This document shows positions 34,236 to 43,729 of a stretch of 64,000 nucleotides of DNA, in pieces. The stretch covers positions 190,922 to 254,921 of the forward strand of contig BPGL01000001.1 of the NCBI GenBank assembly GCA_026003015.1. The letters are read 5' to 3'. Position 1 is the first letter of the stretch, and every line of letters begins with the position of its first letter. The notes beneath the pieces were generated by a model. It was not told the origin of the DNA, made no database searches, and saw nothing but the letters and a program-made list of their open reading frames with translations. Both the position numbers and the translations under genes were made by a program. This stretch comes from Actinomycetota bacterium. GTDB lineage: Bacteria > Actinomycetota > UBA4738 > HRBIN12.

Positions 34236-35393
34236 ATGAGGCTCCTCACGATCCTGGGCTCGACCGGCTCCATCGGCACCCAGGCGCTCGACGTCGTGCG
34301 GCGGCACGCCGATCGGTTCCGCATCGTCGGGCTGTCGGCGGCCGGGATGAACCAGGAACTCCTCGTCGGCCAGATCCGGGAGTTCCTGCCGCCGACGGTC
34401 GCGATCGCCGACGAGGAGGCGGCCCGCGACATCGAGGCCAAGCTCGGCCCGGTGCGCGGGGTCGAGTTCATCGTCGGGCCGGACGCGGCCGAGCGCCTGG
34501 CCGCCGAGACCGAGGCCGACATCGTCCTCAACGCCCTCGTCGGGTCGGCCGGGCTGGCGCCGACGCTCGCCGCCCTGCAGGCCGGCAAGACCGTTGCGCT
34601 CGCGAACAAGGAGAGCCTCGTCGTCGGCGGCGAGCTCGTCATGGACCTCGTCAAGGGAGAGCCCGAGCGGCTCCGGCCGGTCGATTCCGAGCACGCCGCC
34701 CTCGCTGCGGCGCTGCGGGGTGAGCGGCGCGAGGACGTGAAGCGCGTCGTGATCACGGCGAGCGGTGGGCCGTTCCGAGGCTGGACGCGGAGCGAGCTGG
34801 CGCGCGCGTCCGTGAAGGAGGCGCTGGCCCACCCGGTCTGGCAGATGGGGCCCAAGATCACGATCGACAGCGCGACGCTCATGAACAAGGGGCTCGAGGT
34901 GATCGAGGCGCACTACCTGTTCGACCTCGACTACTCGCAGATCCACGTGCTGATCCACCCGGAGAGCCTCGTGCACGCGCTCGTCGAGTTCCGCGACGGG
35001 TCCCTGCGAGCCGAGATGGCCAGCGCCGACATGCGCCTGCCGATCCAGCTCGCCCTCGGCTGGCCCGAGCGGCTCCCCTCGACGGTCGCGCCGGTGCCTC
35101 TCACCGATCGCCCGCTCACGTTCGAACCGGTCGACCGCGAGGCGTTCCCGGCGGTGGATCTCGCCTACCGCGTCGGTGGGCTCGGGCTCACGTTCCCCGC
35201 CGTGATGAACGCCGCCAACGAGGTCGCCGTGATGGCGTTCCTCGAGGGGAAGATCCCGCTCACGCGGATCGTCGAGATCGTGCAGACGGTCGTGGACGAG
35301 CACGAGCCGGCCTCGATCGTCTCGGCGGTCACGATCGAGCGCGCGGATCGCTGGGCGCGCCAGCGCGCCGCGGAGATCATCGACGAGCGCTGA
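34236..35393 (+). CDS. dxr: 1-deoxy-D-xylulose 5-phosphate reductoisomerase
   Basis: Dxr commits carbon to the MEP isoprenoid pathway using NADPH; ispG of the same pathway is 4 kb downstream. The 385-residue protein has the nucleotide-binding start LTILGSTGSIGTQALDVV, ALANKESLVVGGELVM, the metal-site region VDSEHAAL, VITASGGPFRGW, LMNKGLEVIEAHYLF and LIHPESLVHALVEF. Three bases separate it from rseP. Confidence 0.97.
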   Translation: MRLLTILGSTGSIGTQALDVVRRHADRFRIVGLSAAGMNQELLVGQIREFLPPTVAIADEEAARDIEAKLGPVRGVEFIVGPDAAERLAAETEADIVLNALVGSAGLAPTLAALQAGKTVALANKESLVVGGELVMDLVKGEPERLRPVDSEHAALAAALRGERREDVKRVVITASGGPFRGWTRSELARASVKEALAHPVWQMGPKITIDSATLMNKGLEVIEAHYLFDLDYSQIHVLIHPESLVHALVEFRDGSLRAEMASADMRLPIQLALGWPERLPSTVAPVPLTDRPLTFEPVDREAFPAVDLAYRVGGLGLTFPAVMNAANEVAVMAFLEGKIPLTRIVEIVQTVVDEHEPASIVSAVTIERADRWARQRAAEIIDER

Positions 35394-35396
35394 GCC

Positions 35397-36512
35397 TTGA
35401 GCGGAACCATCGCGATCGTCGCCTTCTTCGTCGGGCTGCTGCTGATCATCCTGATCCACGAGGGGGGCCACTACCTCGCGGCACGGGCGTTCGGGTTCCG
35501 CGTCCTGGAGTACTTCGTGGGTTTCGGTCCCAGGGTCTGGTCCGTGCGCAGGGGCGAGATCGAATACGGCGTCAAGGCGATCCCCGCCGGCGGCTACGTG
35601 AAGATCGCGGGGATGAACCCCCTCGTCGACGACGTCCCACCGGGCGACGAGCACCGGGCGTACTTCGCGAAGCCGATCCGGCAGCGCGCCGTGGTGATCC
35701 TCGCCGGTCCGCTGTCGCACCTGCTCGTCGCGGGGCTGGTGTTCACGTCGCTGTACCTCGTGGTCGGAGACCTCTCGCGCGTGGCGAAGGTGGGCGGTGT
35801 GACGCCGCGGATCGGGGGGCGCCCGGCTCCCGCCGCCGAGGCGGGACTGCGCGCCGGAGATGTGATCGTGCGGATCGGGGACATCGAGAACCCGACGCCG
35901 CAGCAGCTCGGCGCCTACCAAGAGGACCATGCGGGCGAGCCGATCCGCTACACGATCCAGCGCGGGCAGCGTCGGTTCGACGTGACGATGACGCCCGTGA
36001 TCGAGCGGATCGACGGCGAGCCGGTGCCCCGGATCGGCGTCCTGCTTGCCCCTACGCCCCTGCCGCTTGCTGCGGCGGTGACGAGCGGTTTCGGGGACGT
36101 GTGGGATCTTTCGGTGTACGCCGTGAGCGAGATCGGGCGGGTCTTCGGGCCCGAGGGGATCGGGCGGATCGCGGCCCTGCTGTTCACCGATGCCCCGCGC
36201 CGGATCGACGACCCGGCCTCGGTCGTCGGGATCGGACGCCAGGTCGGTGTCGTCGGCTCGGAGGGCGACTGGGACCACGTCGTGTACCTGTTCGGGTACG
36301 TGACGTTGTTCATCGGCCTGATCAACCTCGTGCCGCTCCCGCCCTTCGACGGCGGCCACCTCGCGATCCTCGCGATCGAGCGGGTGCGGGGTCGCCCGGT
36401 CGACCTCAAGCGGGTGGTCCCGGTCTCGGTCGCGGTGTTGGCGTTCATGGCGACGTTCGTGCTCGCCGCCGTGGTCCTCGACGTGACGAAGCCGATCCCA
36501 ACAGGGCCTTGA
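35397..36512 (+). CDS. rseP: Site-2 membrane zinc metalloprotease (RseP/Rip1 type)
   Basis: This intramembrane protease cleaves membrane-bound anti-sigma factors or signal-peptide remnants. The 371-residue protein has the zinc motif ILIHEGGHYLAARAFG (HExxH) in its first membrane span, IPAGGYVKIAGM, a central PDZ domain (AAEAGLRAGDVIVRIGDIE) and the third zinc ligand region INLVPLPPFDGGHLAI. The only good start is a TTG at 35397, three bases after dxr. The order dxr-rip1-ispG is the mycobacterial one, with extra genes inserted here. Confidence 0.94.
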   Translation: MSGTIAIVAFFVGLLLIILIHEGGHYLAARAFGFRVLEYFVGFGPRVWSVRRGEIEYGVKAIPAGGYVKIAGMNPLVDDVPPGDEHRAYFAKPIRQRAVVILAGPLSHLLVAGLVFTSLYLVVGDLSRVAKVGGVTPRIGGRPAPAAEAGLRAGDVIVRIGDIENPTPQQLGAYQEDHAGEPIRYTIQRGQRRFDVTMTPVIERIDGEPVPRIGVLLAPTPLPLAAAVTSGFGDVWDLSVYAVSEIGRVFGPEGIGRIAALLFTDAPRRIDDPASVVGIGRQVGVVGSEGDWDHVVYLFGYVTLFIGLINLVPLPPFDGGHLAILAIERVRGRPVDLKRVVPVSVAVLAFMATFVLAAVVLDVTKPIPTGP

Positions 36513-36584
36513 CCTGGGACGACGGGTCGCCCCGCGCCACAGTTTCTCCACGGCGGGGAAGGGGGGCGGCTGGGCCCCGCGGCG

Positions 36585-36590
36585 TACCAT
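36585..36590 (+). promoter_or_regulatory. Putative -10 box of the OmpR/PhoB-type regulator gene
   Basis: TACCAT ends six bases before the GTG start at 36597, the same distance as at yraN and yifB. It implies the two-component operon is transcribed separately from rseP. Confidence 0.4.
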
Positions 36591-36596
36591 GGCCGC

Positions 36597-37289
36597 GTGG
36601 GTGAGCGAACCGTCCTGGTCGTGGAAGACGAGGAGGCGATCGCCGAAGCCGTCTGCCGACGGCTGGAAAGCGAGGGCTACCGCGTGCTCGTCGCCTGCGA
36701 CGGCCCCGAAGCGCTCCGCCTGCACGAGCGCGAGCGGCCCGACCTCGTCGTGCTCGATCTGATGCTGCCCGGCATGGACGGTCTGGAGGTATGCGAGCGG
36801 ATCCAGCGCGACCGCTGGACGCCGGTGCTCATGCTCACGGCGCGCACCGAGGAGACGGACAAGGTGGCCGGGTTCGGCGCCGGCGCGGACGACTACCTGA
36901 CGAAGCCGTTCAGCCTGCGTGAGCTGGCGGTCCGCGTCCGCGCGATCCTGCGACGGATCGAACGCATCGAGGAGCGCCGGGAGCGTTCGGGGCCGATCGA
37001 GCGGCAGGGCCTGCGGATCGACCCGGCGCGTCGGCGGGTGGAGGTCGACGGCTCGAACGTCGCGTTCACGCCGCTCGAGTTCGAGATCCTGCTGACGCTT
37101 GCCCGCGAGCCGGGCGTCGTGTTCTCGCGGGACGAGCTGATGGAGCGGGTGTGGGGCTACCGCGACTTCGCTGGCGGCCGGGTCGTGGACTCCCACGTCG
37201 CCCGGATCCGAAGGAAGCTGAACGAGGACGGGAACGACCCCCGGTTCATCCGAACGGTCCACGGCGTCGGATACGCCTTCAAGGAGTAG
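36597..37289 (+). CDS. OmpR/PhoB-family response regulator
   Basis: The 230-residue protein has a receiver domain (VLVVEDEEAIAEAV, phospho-acceptor in VVLDLMLPGMDG near residue 54, LTART, DDYLTKPFS) and a C-terminal winged helix (FTPLEFEILLTLAREPG, FSRDELMERVWGY, RVVDSHVARIRRKL, IRTVHGVGYAF). It is a DNA-binding transcription factor controlled by the histidine kinase encoded four bases downstream. Target and signal are unknown. Confidence 0.95.
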   Translation: MGERTVLVVEDEEAIAEAVCRRLESEGYRVLVACDGPEALRLHERERPDLVVLDLMLPGMDGLEVCERIQRDRWTPVLMLTARTEETDKVAGFGAGADDYLTKPFSLRELAVRVRAILRRIERIEERRERSGPIERQGLRIDPARRRVEVDGSNVAFTPLEFEILLTLAREPGVVFSRDELMERVWGYRDFAGGRVVDSHVARIRRKLNEDGNDPRFIRTVHGVGYAFKE

Positions 37290-37293
37290 TCGC

Positions 37294-38712
37294 GTGCCGA
37301 CTCTCGAGAAGCTGCCGACGATCCGCTCGAAGCTCGGAGCGGTGATCGTGATCGCGGTCGCCGTCACCGTCGCGCTGATCTTCCTGATGCTCGGGTACGC
37401 GCTGCGCGAGACCGGGCGCGACACGGAACGTCTCGCGCTGCTGCGCGTCGCGCGAGCGGCCGCCGCCGGCGAGCTCGGGGAGCCTCCCGAAGGGATCACG
37501 CTCGTGCGGTTCACCCGAGACGGGCGCCTGATCGGGGCCGCCTCGCCGTGGCCGTTGCCGACCTTCACCGACGGCATGGTTCACGTCGGCTCGACGCACC
37601 TCGTGGAGTTCGCCGCCGTGCCGGTCACGCGCGGGGGGGTGGTCGAGGAGATGGTCTTCGCGGTCACGCAGGTCCCCGACCGCAGCCTGATCGGGCGCGT
37701 GGCCGCGACGTTCGAGTTCCTCGCGCGGTTCTGGTGGCAGTTCCTCGTGGCCGGAGCGCTGTCTGCGGGGGTGGCCCTCGTGATGGCCCGCTGGCTCGCG
37801 CGGGGGATGACCCAGCCCCTGCGCGACATGGCGAAGGCGGCCCGCCGCATGGAGGTCGGGGACTACGAGGTCCGGGTGGCCAGCCGCTCCCGCGACGAGG
37901 TGGGGCAGCTCGCGCAGGCGTTCAACCGGATGAGCGAGGAGCTCGGGCGCCTGGAGCGGATGCGCCGAGACCTCGTCGCGAACGTCTCCCACGAGCTCAA
38001 GACCCCGATCGCGGCGATCCGCGCGCACCTGGAGAACCTGCTCGACGGGGTCGAGCCATCCGACCCGGAGACGATCGAGGTGATGCTCGCCCAGACCGAG
38101 CGGCTGGGGCGCCTCGTCGAGCAGCTCCTGGATCTGTCGCGGCTGGAGTCCGGTGAGATGCCGTTGCACCGCGAGCCGGTCGCGCTCGCCCCCATCGTCC
38201 GCCAGGTCGTCTCGGAGATCGGGGTGGCCGCGAAGGGCAAGACGGTTTCGATCGAGCCCGAGATCCCCGAGGATCTGCCGCCGCTGGACGCCGACCCCGA
38301 GCGTGTGCACCAGGTGCTGTTCAACCTGGTCGACAACGCGGTCCGGTTCGTTCCGGAGGGCGGCGAGATCCGGATCGCCGCGCACCGGCGCAACGGCTCG
38401 ATCGAGATCAGCGTCGCCGACAACGGCGTGGGGATCGCTCCCGAGCACCTGCCTCGCGTCTTCGAGCGCTTCTACCGCGTCGACTCCGCGAGGTCCCGTG
38501 ACGAGGGCGGCACCGGGATCGGTCTGGCGATCGCCCGATCGGTCGTCGAGGCCCACGGCGGGCACATCCGCGCCGACAGCAGCCCGGGCCAGGGAGCGGT
38601 GTTCACGTTCGACCTGCCGGCGGTCCTGCCGGAGCGCCGACGCCTCTCCTGGCCCGAGCGACGACCGCAGCGCGCCGCCGACGTCGCGCGCACCGGAGGG
38701 GGTCAGGCATGA
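37294..38712 (+). CDS. Sensor histidine kinase (HAMP-containing, PhoR-like)
   Basis: The 472-residue protein has two membrane spans (about residues 16-36 and 148-168) flanking an extracytoplasmic sensor of roughly 110 residues, then a HAMP linker, H-box VANVSHELKTPIAAIR, N-box FNLVDNAVRF, ADNGVGIAP, FERFYRVD and GGTGIGLAIARSVV. It pairs with the upstream OmpR/PhoB-type regulator. The 3' end overlaps yjbQ (ATGA), so yjbQ may share control. Confidence 0.95.
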   Translation: MPTLEKLPTIRSKLGAVIVIAVAVTVALIFLMLGYALRETGRDTERLALLRVARAAAAGELGEPPEGITLVRFTRDGRLIGAASPWPLPTFTDGMVHVGSTHLVEFAAVPVTRGGVVEEMVFAVTQVPDRSLIGRVAATFEFLARFWWQFLVAGALSAGVALVMARWLARGMTQPLRDMAKAARRMEVGDYEVRVASRSRDEVGQLAQAFNRMSEELGRLERMRRDLVANVSHELKTPIAAIRAHLENLLDGVEPSDPETIEVMLAQTERLGRLVEQLLDLSRLESGEMPLHREPVALAPIVRQVVSEIGVAAKGKTVSIEPEIPEDLPPLDADPERVHQVLFNLVDNAVRFVPEGGEIRIAAHRRNGSIEISVADNGVGIAPEHLPRVFERFYRVDSARSRDEGGTGIGLAIARSVVEAHGGHIRADSSPGQGAVFTFDLPAVLPERRRLSWPERRPQRAADVARTGGGQA

Positions 38713-39158
38713 GGACCCGCACGACGACCGTGGCCGTTGCGGCCGCCGAGCGGTACGCGTTCCTCGACCTGACCGACGATCTGCGCCGGGCCGTGAAGGA
38801 CGCGGGCGTCACCGAGGGCGCCGTGATCGCCTTCTGCCCGCACACGACGTGCGCGTTGCTGCTCAACGAGTGGGAGGACGGCGCGCTCGAGGACTTCCGA
38901 CGCTCGCTCGTCTCCCTCGTGCCCCACGACGGCGTGTACTACGCCCACGACGACTTCTCGATCCGGACCCAGAACCTGCATCCCGACGAGCGGCGCAACG
39001 GGCACGCCCACGTGAAGGCGATGCTCCTGTCGGCGAGCTCCCACGCGATCCCCGTCGTCGACGGCGAGCCCGCGCTCGGGACGTGGCAGCGGCTGATCCT
39101 GTTCGAGATGGACGACCCGAAGGACCGCACCGTCTCCTTCCACGTGTTCGGAGCCTGA
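38709..39158 (+). CDS. yjbQ: YjbQ/UPF0047 family protein
   Basis: The 149-residue protein has the family core IAFCPHTTCALLLNEWEDG, FRRSLVSLVPHDGVYYAHDD, NGHAHVKAMLLSASSHAIPV and LGTWQRLILFEMDDP, with several conserved histidines. A thiamin-phosphate synthase activity has been reported for E. coli YjbQ, but the physiological role is uncertain. It is coupled to the histidine kinase upstream and precedes ispG by three bases. Confidence 0.93.
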   Translation: MRTRTTTVAVAAAERYAFLDLTDDLRRAVKDAGVTEGAVIAFCPHTTCALLLNEWEDGALEDFRRSLVSLVPHDGVYYAHDDFSIRTQNLHPDERRNGHAHVKAMLLSASSHAIPVVDGEPALGTWQRLILFEMDDPKDRTVSFHVFGA

Positions 39159-39161
39159 GCG

Positions 39162-40328
39162 ATGGCCGAGGCAGGGGGGACCGGGACGACGCGACGGCGA
39201 GCCAGCCGCCAGATCCACGTCGGCCGCGTCGCGATCGGGGGCGACGCTCCGATCTCGGTGCAGTCGATGACGACGACCCGCACGGCCGACGTCAACGCGA
39301 CGCTGCAGCAGATCGCCTCGCTCGTGGCGGCCGGTGTCGACATCGTCCGGGTCGCCGTGCCGCACTGGGAGGACGCGGAGGCGCTCGGCGCGATCGCCGC
39401 GAAGTCGACGGTGCCGGTCGTGGCCGACATCCACTTCCAGTGGAAGTACGCGATCGCGGCGCTCGAGGCGGGCGTCCACGGCCTGCGGATCAACCCCGGC
39501 AACATCAGGTACCAGGACAAGGTCCGCCTCATCGCCCGTGAGGCCAAGGCCAGAGGGGTCCCGATCCGCATCGGCGTGAACGCCGGGTCCCTGGAGCGCG
39601 ACCTGCTCGAGGCCTACGGACGCCCGACGCCCGAGGCCCTCGTGAGCTCGGCGCTGCGCGAAGCCGCGATCCTCGAGGACGAGGGGTTCACCGACATCAA
39701 GATCTCCGTGAAGCACTCGGATCCGCGCCTGATGATCGAGGCCTATCGGCAGCTCGCGGAGGCCTGTGAGTACCCGCTGCACCTGGGCGTCACCGAGGCG
39801 GGACCGATGCCGGCCGGGGCGGTGAAGAGCGCGGTCGGGATCGGAACGCTGCTCGCCGAGGGGATCGGGGACACGATCCGCGTGTCGCTCACCGACGACC
39901 CGGTCGAGGAGGTCAAGGTCGGCACCCAGATCCTCCAGGCGCTCGGCCTCCGACGGCGGGGGCTCGACCTGGTGGCCTGCCCGTCGTGCGGGCGGGCCGA
40001 GGTGGACGTCCTCGGGCTCACGAAGAAGGTGCACGAGGCCCTGGAGCGTGAGGGGCTGCGGGTGCCGATCCGCGTCGCGGTGATGGGCTGCGTCGTGAAC
40101 GGGCCGGGCGAAGCCCGCGAGGCCGATCTCGGGATCGCCGCCGGCAAGGGCCAGGGGTTCCTCGTGGTGCGCGGCGAGGTCGTCGACAAGATCCCCGAGG
40201 ACCGCTTCGTCGAACGCCTCGTGGAGGAGGCCAAGCGGCTCGCCGGGGAGACCGAGGCGGCCGGCACGGACGACGACCAGGGCTCCGACGAGCCCGCGTC
40301 CGCGGCCGAGCCCGCGGCCGCGACCTGA
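39162..40328 (+). CDS. ispG: 4-hydroxy-3-methylbut-2-en-1-yl diphosphate synthase
   Basis: IspG is an iron-sulfur enzyme of the MEP isoprenoid pathway. The 388-residue protein has the TIM-barrel part ([46 protein letters not shown]) and the C-terminal 4Fe-4S part with ACPSCGR (two Cys) and [18 protein letters not shown] (third Cys). The last 25 residues are a variable acidic tail. Its stop is directly adjacent to the stop of the glycosyltransferase on the other strand. Confidence 0.96.
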   Translation: MAEAGGTGTTRRRASRQIHVGRVAIGGDAPISVQSMTTTRTADVNATLQQIASLVAAGVDIVRVAVPHWEDAEALGAIAAKSTVPVVADIHFQWKYAIAALEAGVHGLRINPGNIRYQDKVRLIAREAKARGVPIRIGVNAGSLERDLLEAYGRPTPEALVSSALREAAILEDEGFTDIKISVKHSDPRLMIEAYRQLAEACEYPLHLGVTEAGPMPAGAVKSAVGIGTLLAEGIGDTIRVSLTDDPVEEVKVGTQILQALGLRRRGLDLVACPSCGRAEVDVLGLTKKVHEALEREGLRVPIRVAVMGCVVNGPGEAREADLGIAAGKGQGFLVVRGEVVDKIPEDRFVERLVEEAKRLAGETEAAGTDDDQGSDEPASAAEPAAAT

Positions 40329-41495
40329 CTAACGGGCCCGTTCGGACCCGAAGCGCTGCCCGCGGAGCGTCGCGGCGACGAGGGCGAGCAGGAGCGCCCC
40401 GCGCCCGAGCGCGAGCGCGACCTGCAGCGCGTCCCACCGGCCGGTCCGCAGGGCCAGCACGCCCGACAGCGCGATCGCCCACGTCCCGAGCAGGGCGGCC
40501 GCACGCCCGTCGGCGTCGTCCCAGCACCGCGCGACCCAGGGGGCGAGCCACGCGGCGTGCAGCACGGGGGCGACCGGCGCGAACAGCGCAAGCGCGGCCG
40601 TCGCCCCGAGGGCCGGCAGCGCCGCCGGGTCGCGTGCCGACCGCGGATCGCGGGCCGCGCCTGCGCCGCCGGCGAGCGCTGGCCGCCAGATCGCCGCGAG
40701 CGTCGCGAGCAGGCCGAGGCCGAGCAGCGCCCGCGCCCACCACGGCACGACGCCGAACCGGATCGCCCCCGCCTCGAGGATCGTCGCACCGCGCCCGACG
40801 AGCCATAGCGCCGCGCCGATCGGGCTCTCGACCGACCAGCCCAGGGCTCCGCGGCCCGTGAGCACCTGCAGCGGGCCCCGAGGTCCGCCCCACGCGTACC
40901 AGGCGAGCCCCACCACCGCGAGCGTCGCGGAGAACCACCCGAGGGCGCGCGGGCGGTGCCGCAGCGCCGGCAGGAGCGCGAGGGGCCAGATCTTCCACCC
41001 GACCGCCGCCCCGAGCACCGCGCCGGCCCCTGCGTCGGCGCGAGCCCGCAGGGCGGCCAGGGCCCCGACGGCGAGCGCGACCGCGACGAGGTCCGTGCGC
41101 AGGTAGGCGACGCCGACGAGCGGGAGCCCCACGGCGAGGTAGGCGACGCCGACCCGCCGCCCCCACGTGCGGCCGAGGAGGGCCGCGACGGCGAGGTCGG
41201 CCGCGAGGGCGAGCACGGCCAGCCTGCCCGCCGTCGCGGCGACGCCGTCGCCGCCGAGCGCACGGATCGCGCCGGCCTCCAGCGGGCCGAGCGCGAGCGG
41301 GAAGTCCCGGTACGGGCGCGCCGGCGAGCTCGCGATCGTCTCGGCGCGCCGAAGCCACGGGTCGGCGGTCGGCGGGTCGAGCACGACCGCGCCGACGACG
41401 AGCGCCCGCACGCCGACGAGCGCCACCGCCGCCCAGGTCAGCCCGATCCCCGGTGGCGCGGGCCGGCGCGCGCGGCCGGCGGGGCGTTCCCTCAC
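40329..41495 (-). CDS. Membrane glycosyltransferase, GT87/DUF2029-like
   Basis: The 388-residue protein is almost entirely hydrophobic, with roughly nine to ten spans. Features of polyprenol-dependent GT-C enzymes are an early acidic loop (VVLDPPTADPWL, then RPYRDFPLALGPLEAGAI) and the segment VGWKIWPLALLPAL, typical of DUF2029/GT87 mannosyltransferases. The donor would be a polyprenyl-phosphate sugar. Start is a GTG overlapping the trpG stop (GTGA), giving MRERPAGRARRPAP. Substrate cannot be told; the family call is moderately sure. Confidence 0.7.
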   Translation of the reverse strand: MRERPAGRARRPAPPGIGLTWAAVALVGVRALVVGAVVLDPPTADPWLRRAETIASSPARPYRDFPLALGPLEAGAIRALGGDGVAATAGRLAVLALAADLAVAALLGRTWGRRVGVAYLAVGLPLVGVAYLRTDLVAVALAVGALAALRARADAGAGAVLGAAVGWKIWPLALLPALRHRPRALGWFSATLAVVGLAWYAWGGPRGPLQVLTGRGALGWSVESPIGAALWLVGRGATILEAGAIRFGVVPWWARALLGLGLLATLAAIWRPALAGGAGAARDPRSARDPAALPALGATAALALFAPVAPVLHAAWLAPWVARCWDDADGRAAALLGTWAIALSGVLALRTGRWDALQVALALGRGALLLALVAATLRGQRFGSERAR

Positions 41496-42085
41496 GGCGC
41501 CCCGCGCTCGTCGCGAGCCCGCGGGGCCAGGGCGAGGAAGTTCTCGACGATCCGGGGTCCCTCGGGCGTGAGGATCGACTCGGGGTGGAACTGGACGCCG
41601 AACCGAGGCAGCTCCCGGTGTTGGGTCGCCATCACGGTGCCGTCGTGGGTCCACGCGGTGAGCAGCAGCTCCGACGGCAGGTCGTCGCGCTCGACGACGA
41701 GGGAGTGGTACCGGCCGGCCTCGAACGGCGAGCTCACGCCCTCGAGGATGCCGACCCCTTCGTGGTAGACGAGCGAGGCCTTCCCGTGGACGGGCTCGCC
41801 CCGGTCGACGCGTCCGCCGGCCGCCAGGCCGATCGCCTGGTGTCCGAGGCAGACGCCGAGCACGGGCGTGGTCGGGGGGAGCAGGCGGAGGAGGTCGGCG
41901 AAGCAGGCCACGTCCCTCGGGTGCCCGGGGCCGGGGCTCAGCACGACGGCGTCGGGCGCGAGCTCGACGAGCTCCTCGGCCGGCCGTTCGTCGGTGCGCA
42001 CGACGAGCGTCTCGCGGCCGAGCGCGCCGATCAGCTGGACGAGGTTGTAGGTGAAGGAGTCGTAGTGGTCGACGACGAGGATCAT
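41492..42085 (-). CDS. trpG: Anthranilate/aminodeoxychorismate synthase glutaminase subunit
   Basis: This class I glutamine amidotransferase supplies ammonia to TrpE (tryptophan) and often also PabB (folate). The 197-residue protein has LVVDHYDSFTYNLVQ, VLSPGPGHPRD, nucleophile Cys in LGVCLGHQAIGLAAGG, GRYHSLVVERDDLP and the catalytic His-Glu in FGVQFHPESILTPEG. It lies 25 bases downstream of trpE and is followed by a coupled glycosyltransferase gene. Confidence 0.95.
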   Translation of the reverse strand: MILVVDHYDSFTYNLVQLIGALGRETLVVRTDERPAEELVELAPDAVVLSPGPGHPRDVACFADLLRLLPPTTPVLGVCLGHQAIGLAAGGRVDRGEPVHGKASLVYHEGVGILEGVSSPFEAGRYHSLVVERDDLPSELLLTAWTHDGTVMATQHRELPRFGVQFHPESILTPEGPRIVENFLALAPRARDERGAP

Positions 42086-42110
42086 CGGGTGGCTCCGGTC
42101 CGATCGGGCA

Positions 42111-43622
42111 TCATCGCGCCTCGCTGGTGACGTCGAGCGGTGCCGCGGACGGGTCGGGGGCGACGGCCGGCAACAGGGCGGCGGCCTTGGCCTTCGTCTC
42201 CTCGAGCTCGCGCTGAGGGTCGCTGTCGGCCACGACGCCGGCGCCGGTCTGCACCCAGGCTCGGTCCCCGCGAACGACCGCCGTGCGGATCGTGATGCAG
42301 AAGTCGAGGTCCCCGGCGAAGGTCAGGTACCCGACCGCGCCGGCGTAGGGGCCCCGGGCCGTCGGCTCGTGCTCGGCGATCAGCTCCATCGCGCGCCGTT
42401 TCGGCGCGCCGGTGACCGTTCCGGCGGGGAACGTCACGGCGAGCGCGTCGAGCGGATGGCGGTCCTCGCGCAGCTCCCCTTCGACGGTCGAGACGATGTG
42501 CATGACGCGCGAGAACCGCTCGACGACCATGAGCTCCGTCGGCCGCACGCTACCGGCCACGCACACGCGGCCGAGGTCGTTGCGCGCGAGGTCCACGAGC
42601 ATGGCGTGCTCCGCCTGCTCCTTCGGATCGGCGAGCAGCTCGTGCTCCAGCAGGCGGTCGCGGATCTCGGTGCGCCCGCGTGGGCGCGTGCCCGCGATCG
42701 GGCGCGTCGACACGCGGCGTCCCTCGACGCGCACGAGGGGTTCGGGGGAGGAGCCGGCGAGCTCCATGTCGAGCATCCGGAGGTAGAACATGTACGGCGC
42801 GGGGTTCGTGACCCGCAGGCGCCGGTAGATCGCGAGCCCGCCGTCGGGCGCCGGGAAGCTCACCCGGCGCGAGGGGACGCCCTGGTAGATGTCCCCGGCC
42901 GCGATGTGCTCGCGGAACGACGCGACGATCCGACGGTAGCGCTCGTCGGGCATGTTCGCCTCGCCCTCGGGCTCGGAGCTCGGCGGTGCGGGCGGTACCG
43001 ACGCCGCGAGGGGCAGCCGCGGGGCCTCGGCGATCGCGGCCGCGATCGCGCGGACGGCGTCGGCGGCCTCCTCGTAGCGGCCGGCGGGCGCGTGCGCGAC
43101 CGGCAGGAGCCGCTGGCGCCAGTGATCGAACACGACCGCCCGATCGACGACGAGCAGGCCGATCGGCGGGCACGGCGCTTCGTCGGCCCGCGGCGCGGGG
43201 TGGCCGTCGAGCAGCTCCGCCGCCTCGTAGGCGAGGTAGCCCATGAGGCCGCCGACGAGCGGGGGGAGGTCGGGGATCCTGGGGGCCCGCAGGCGGTGGG
43301 CGAGCTCGATCAACGCGGAACGGGCCGGACCGGCCGGGACGGACGAGGGCAGGGGCCGCAGCTGCTCGGCGATCCGCAGCCCTCGACGGTCCGCGACGAG
43401 CACGGCCGCCGGATCCCCCGCCACGAACGAGTACCGCCCCCAGCGCTCCGAGCGCTCCACCGACTCGAGCAGGACCGCGGGGCCCTCGCCGGCCAGCGCC
43501 GGCACCAGCCCCACCGGGGTCGCGACGTCGGCGAGGAGCTCGCCCCAGACCGGCACGAGCGGCCAGCTCGCCGCCAGTCGCTCGAAGGTGCCGCGGTCGG
43601 GGTGGATCACCAGGTCGCGCAT
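42111..43622 (-). CDS. trpE: Anthranilate synthase component I
   Basis: TrpE converts chorismate and ammonia to anthranilate. The 503-residue protein has VLLESVERSERWGRYSF, containing the LLES tryptophan-feedback motif that separates TrpE from PabB, and the catalytic core RPIAGTRPRGRTE, LLADPKEQAEHAMLVDLARN, VMHIVSTVEGEL, TFPAGTVTGAPKRRAMELI and GPYAGAVGYLTF. A GGGAGGA Shine-Dalgarno sequence lies just before the ATG. Other trp genes are not in the window. It is divergent from proS. Confidence 0.95.
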   Translation of the reverse strand: MRDLVIHPDRGTFERLAASWPLVPVWGELLADVATPVGLVPALAGEGPAVLLESVERSERWGRYSFVAGDPAAVLVADRRGLRIAEQLRPLPSSVPAGPARSALIELAHRLRAPRIPDLPPLVGGLMGYLAYEAAELLDGHPAPRADEAPCPPIGLLVVDRAVVFDHWRQRLLPVAHAPAGRYEEAADAVRAIAAAIAEAPRLPLAASVPPAPPSSEPEGEANMPDERYRRIVASFREHIAAGDIYQGVPSRRVSFPAPDGGLAIYRRLRVTNPAPYMFYLRMLDMELAGSSPEPLVRVEGRRVSTRPIAGTRPRGRTEIRDRLLEHELLADPKEQAEHAMLVDLARNDLGRVCVAGSVRPTELMVVERFSRVMHIVSTVEGELREDRHPLDALAVTFPAGTVTGAPKRRAMELIAEHEPTARGPYAGAVGYLTFAGDLDFCITIRTAVVRGDRAWVQTGAGVVADSDPQRELEETKAKAAALLPAVAPDPSAAPLDVTSEAR

Positions 43623-43714
43623 CGTCCTCCCGTGCGGGCGCGGCTCGGTGGACGGCGGATGCTCGCACGCGCCGCCTCGACCGTCAACGTCGGGGTCGTG
43701 CCGCGCCCCGTCGG

Positions 43715-43720
43715 TATCCT
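43715..43720 (+). promoter_or_regulatory. Putative -10 box of proS
   Basis: TATCCT lies nine bases before the proS ATG in the 107-base gap shared with divergent trpE. No attenuator-like leader peptide was seen on either side. Confidence 0.35.
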
Positions 43721-43729
43721 GAGCATCCC

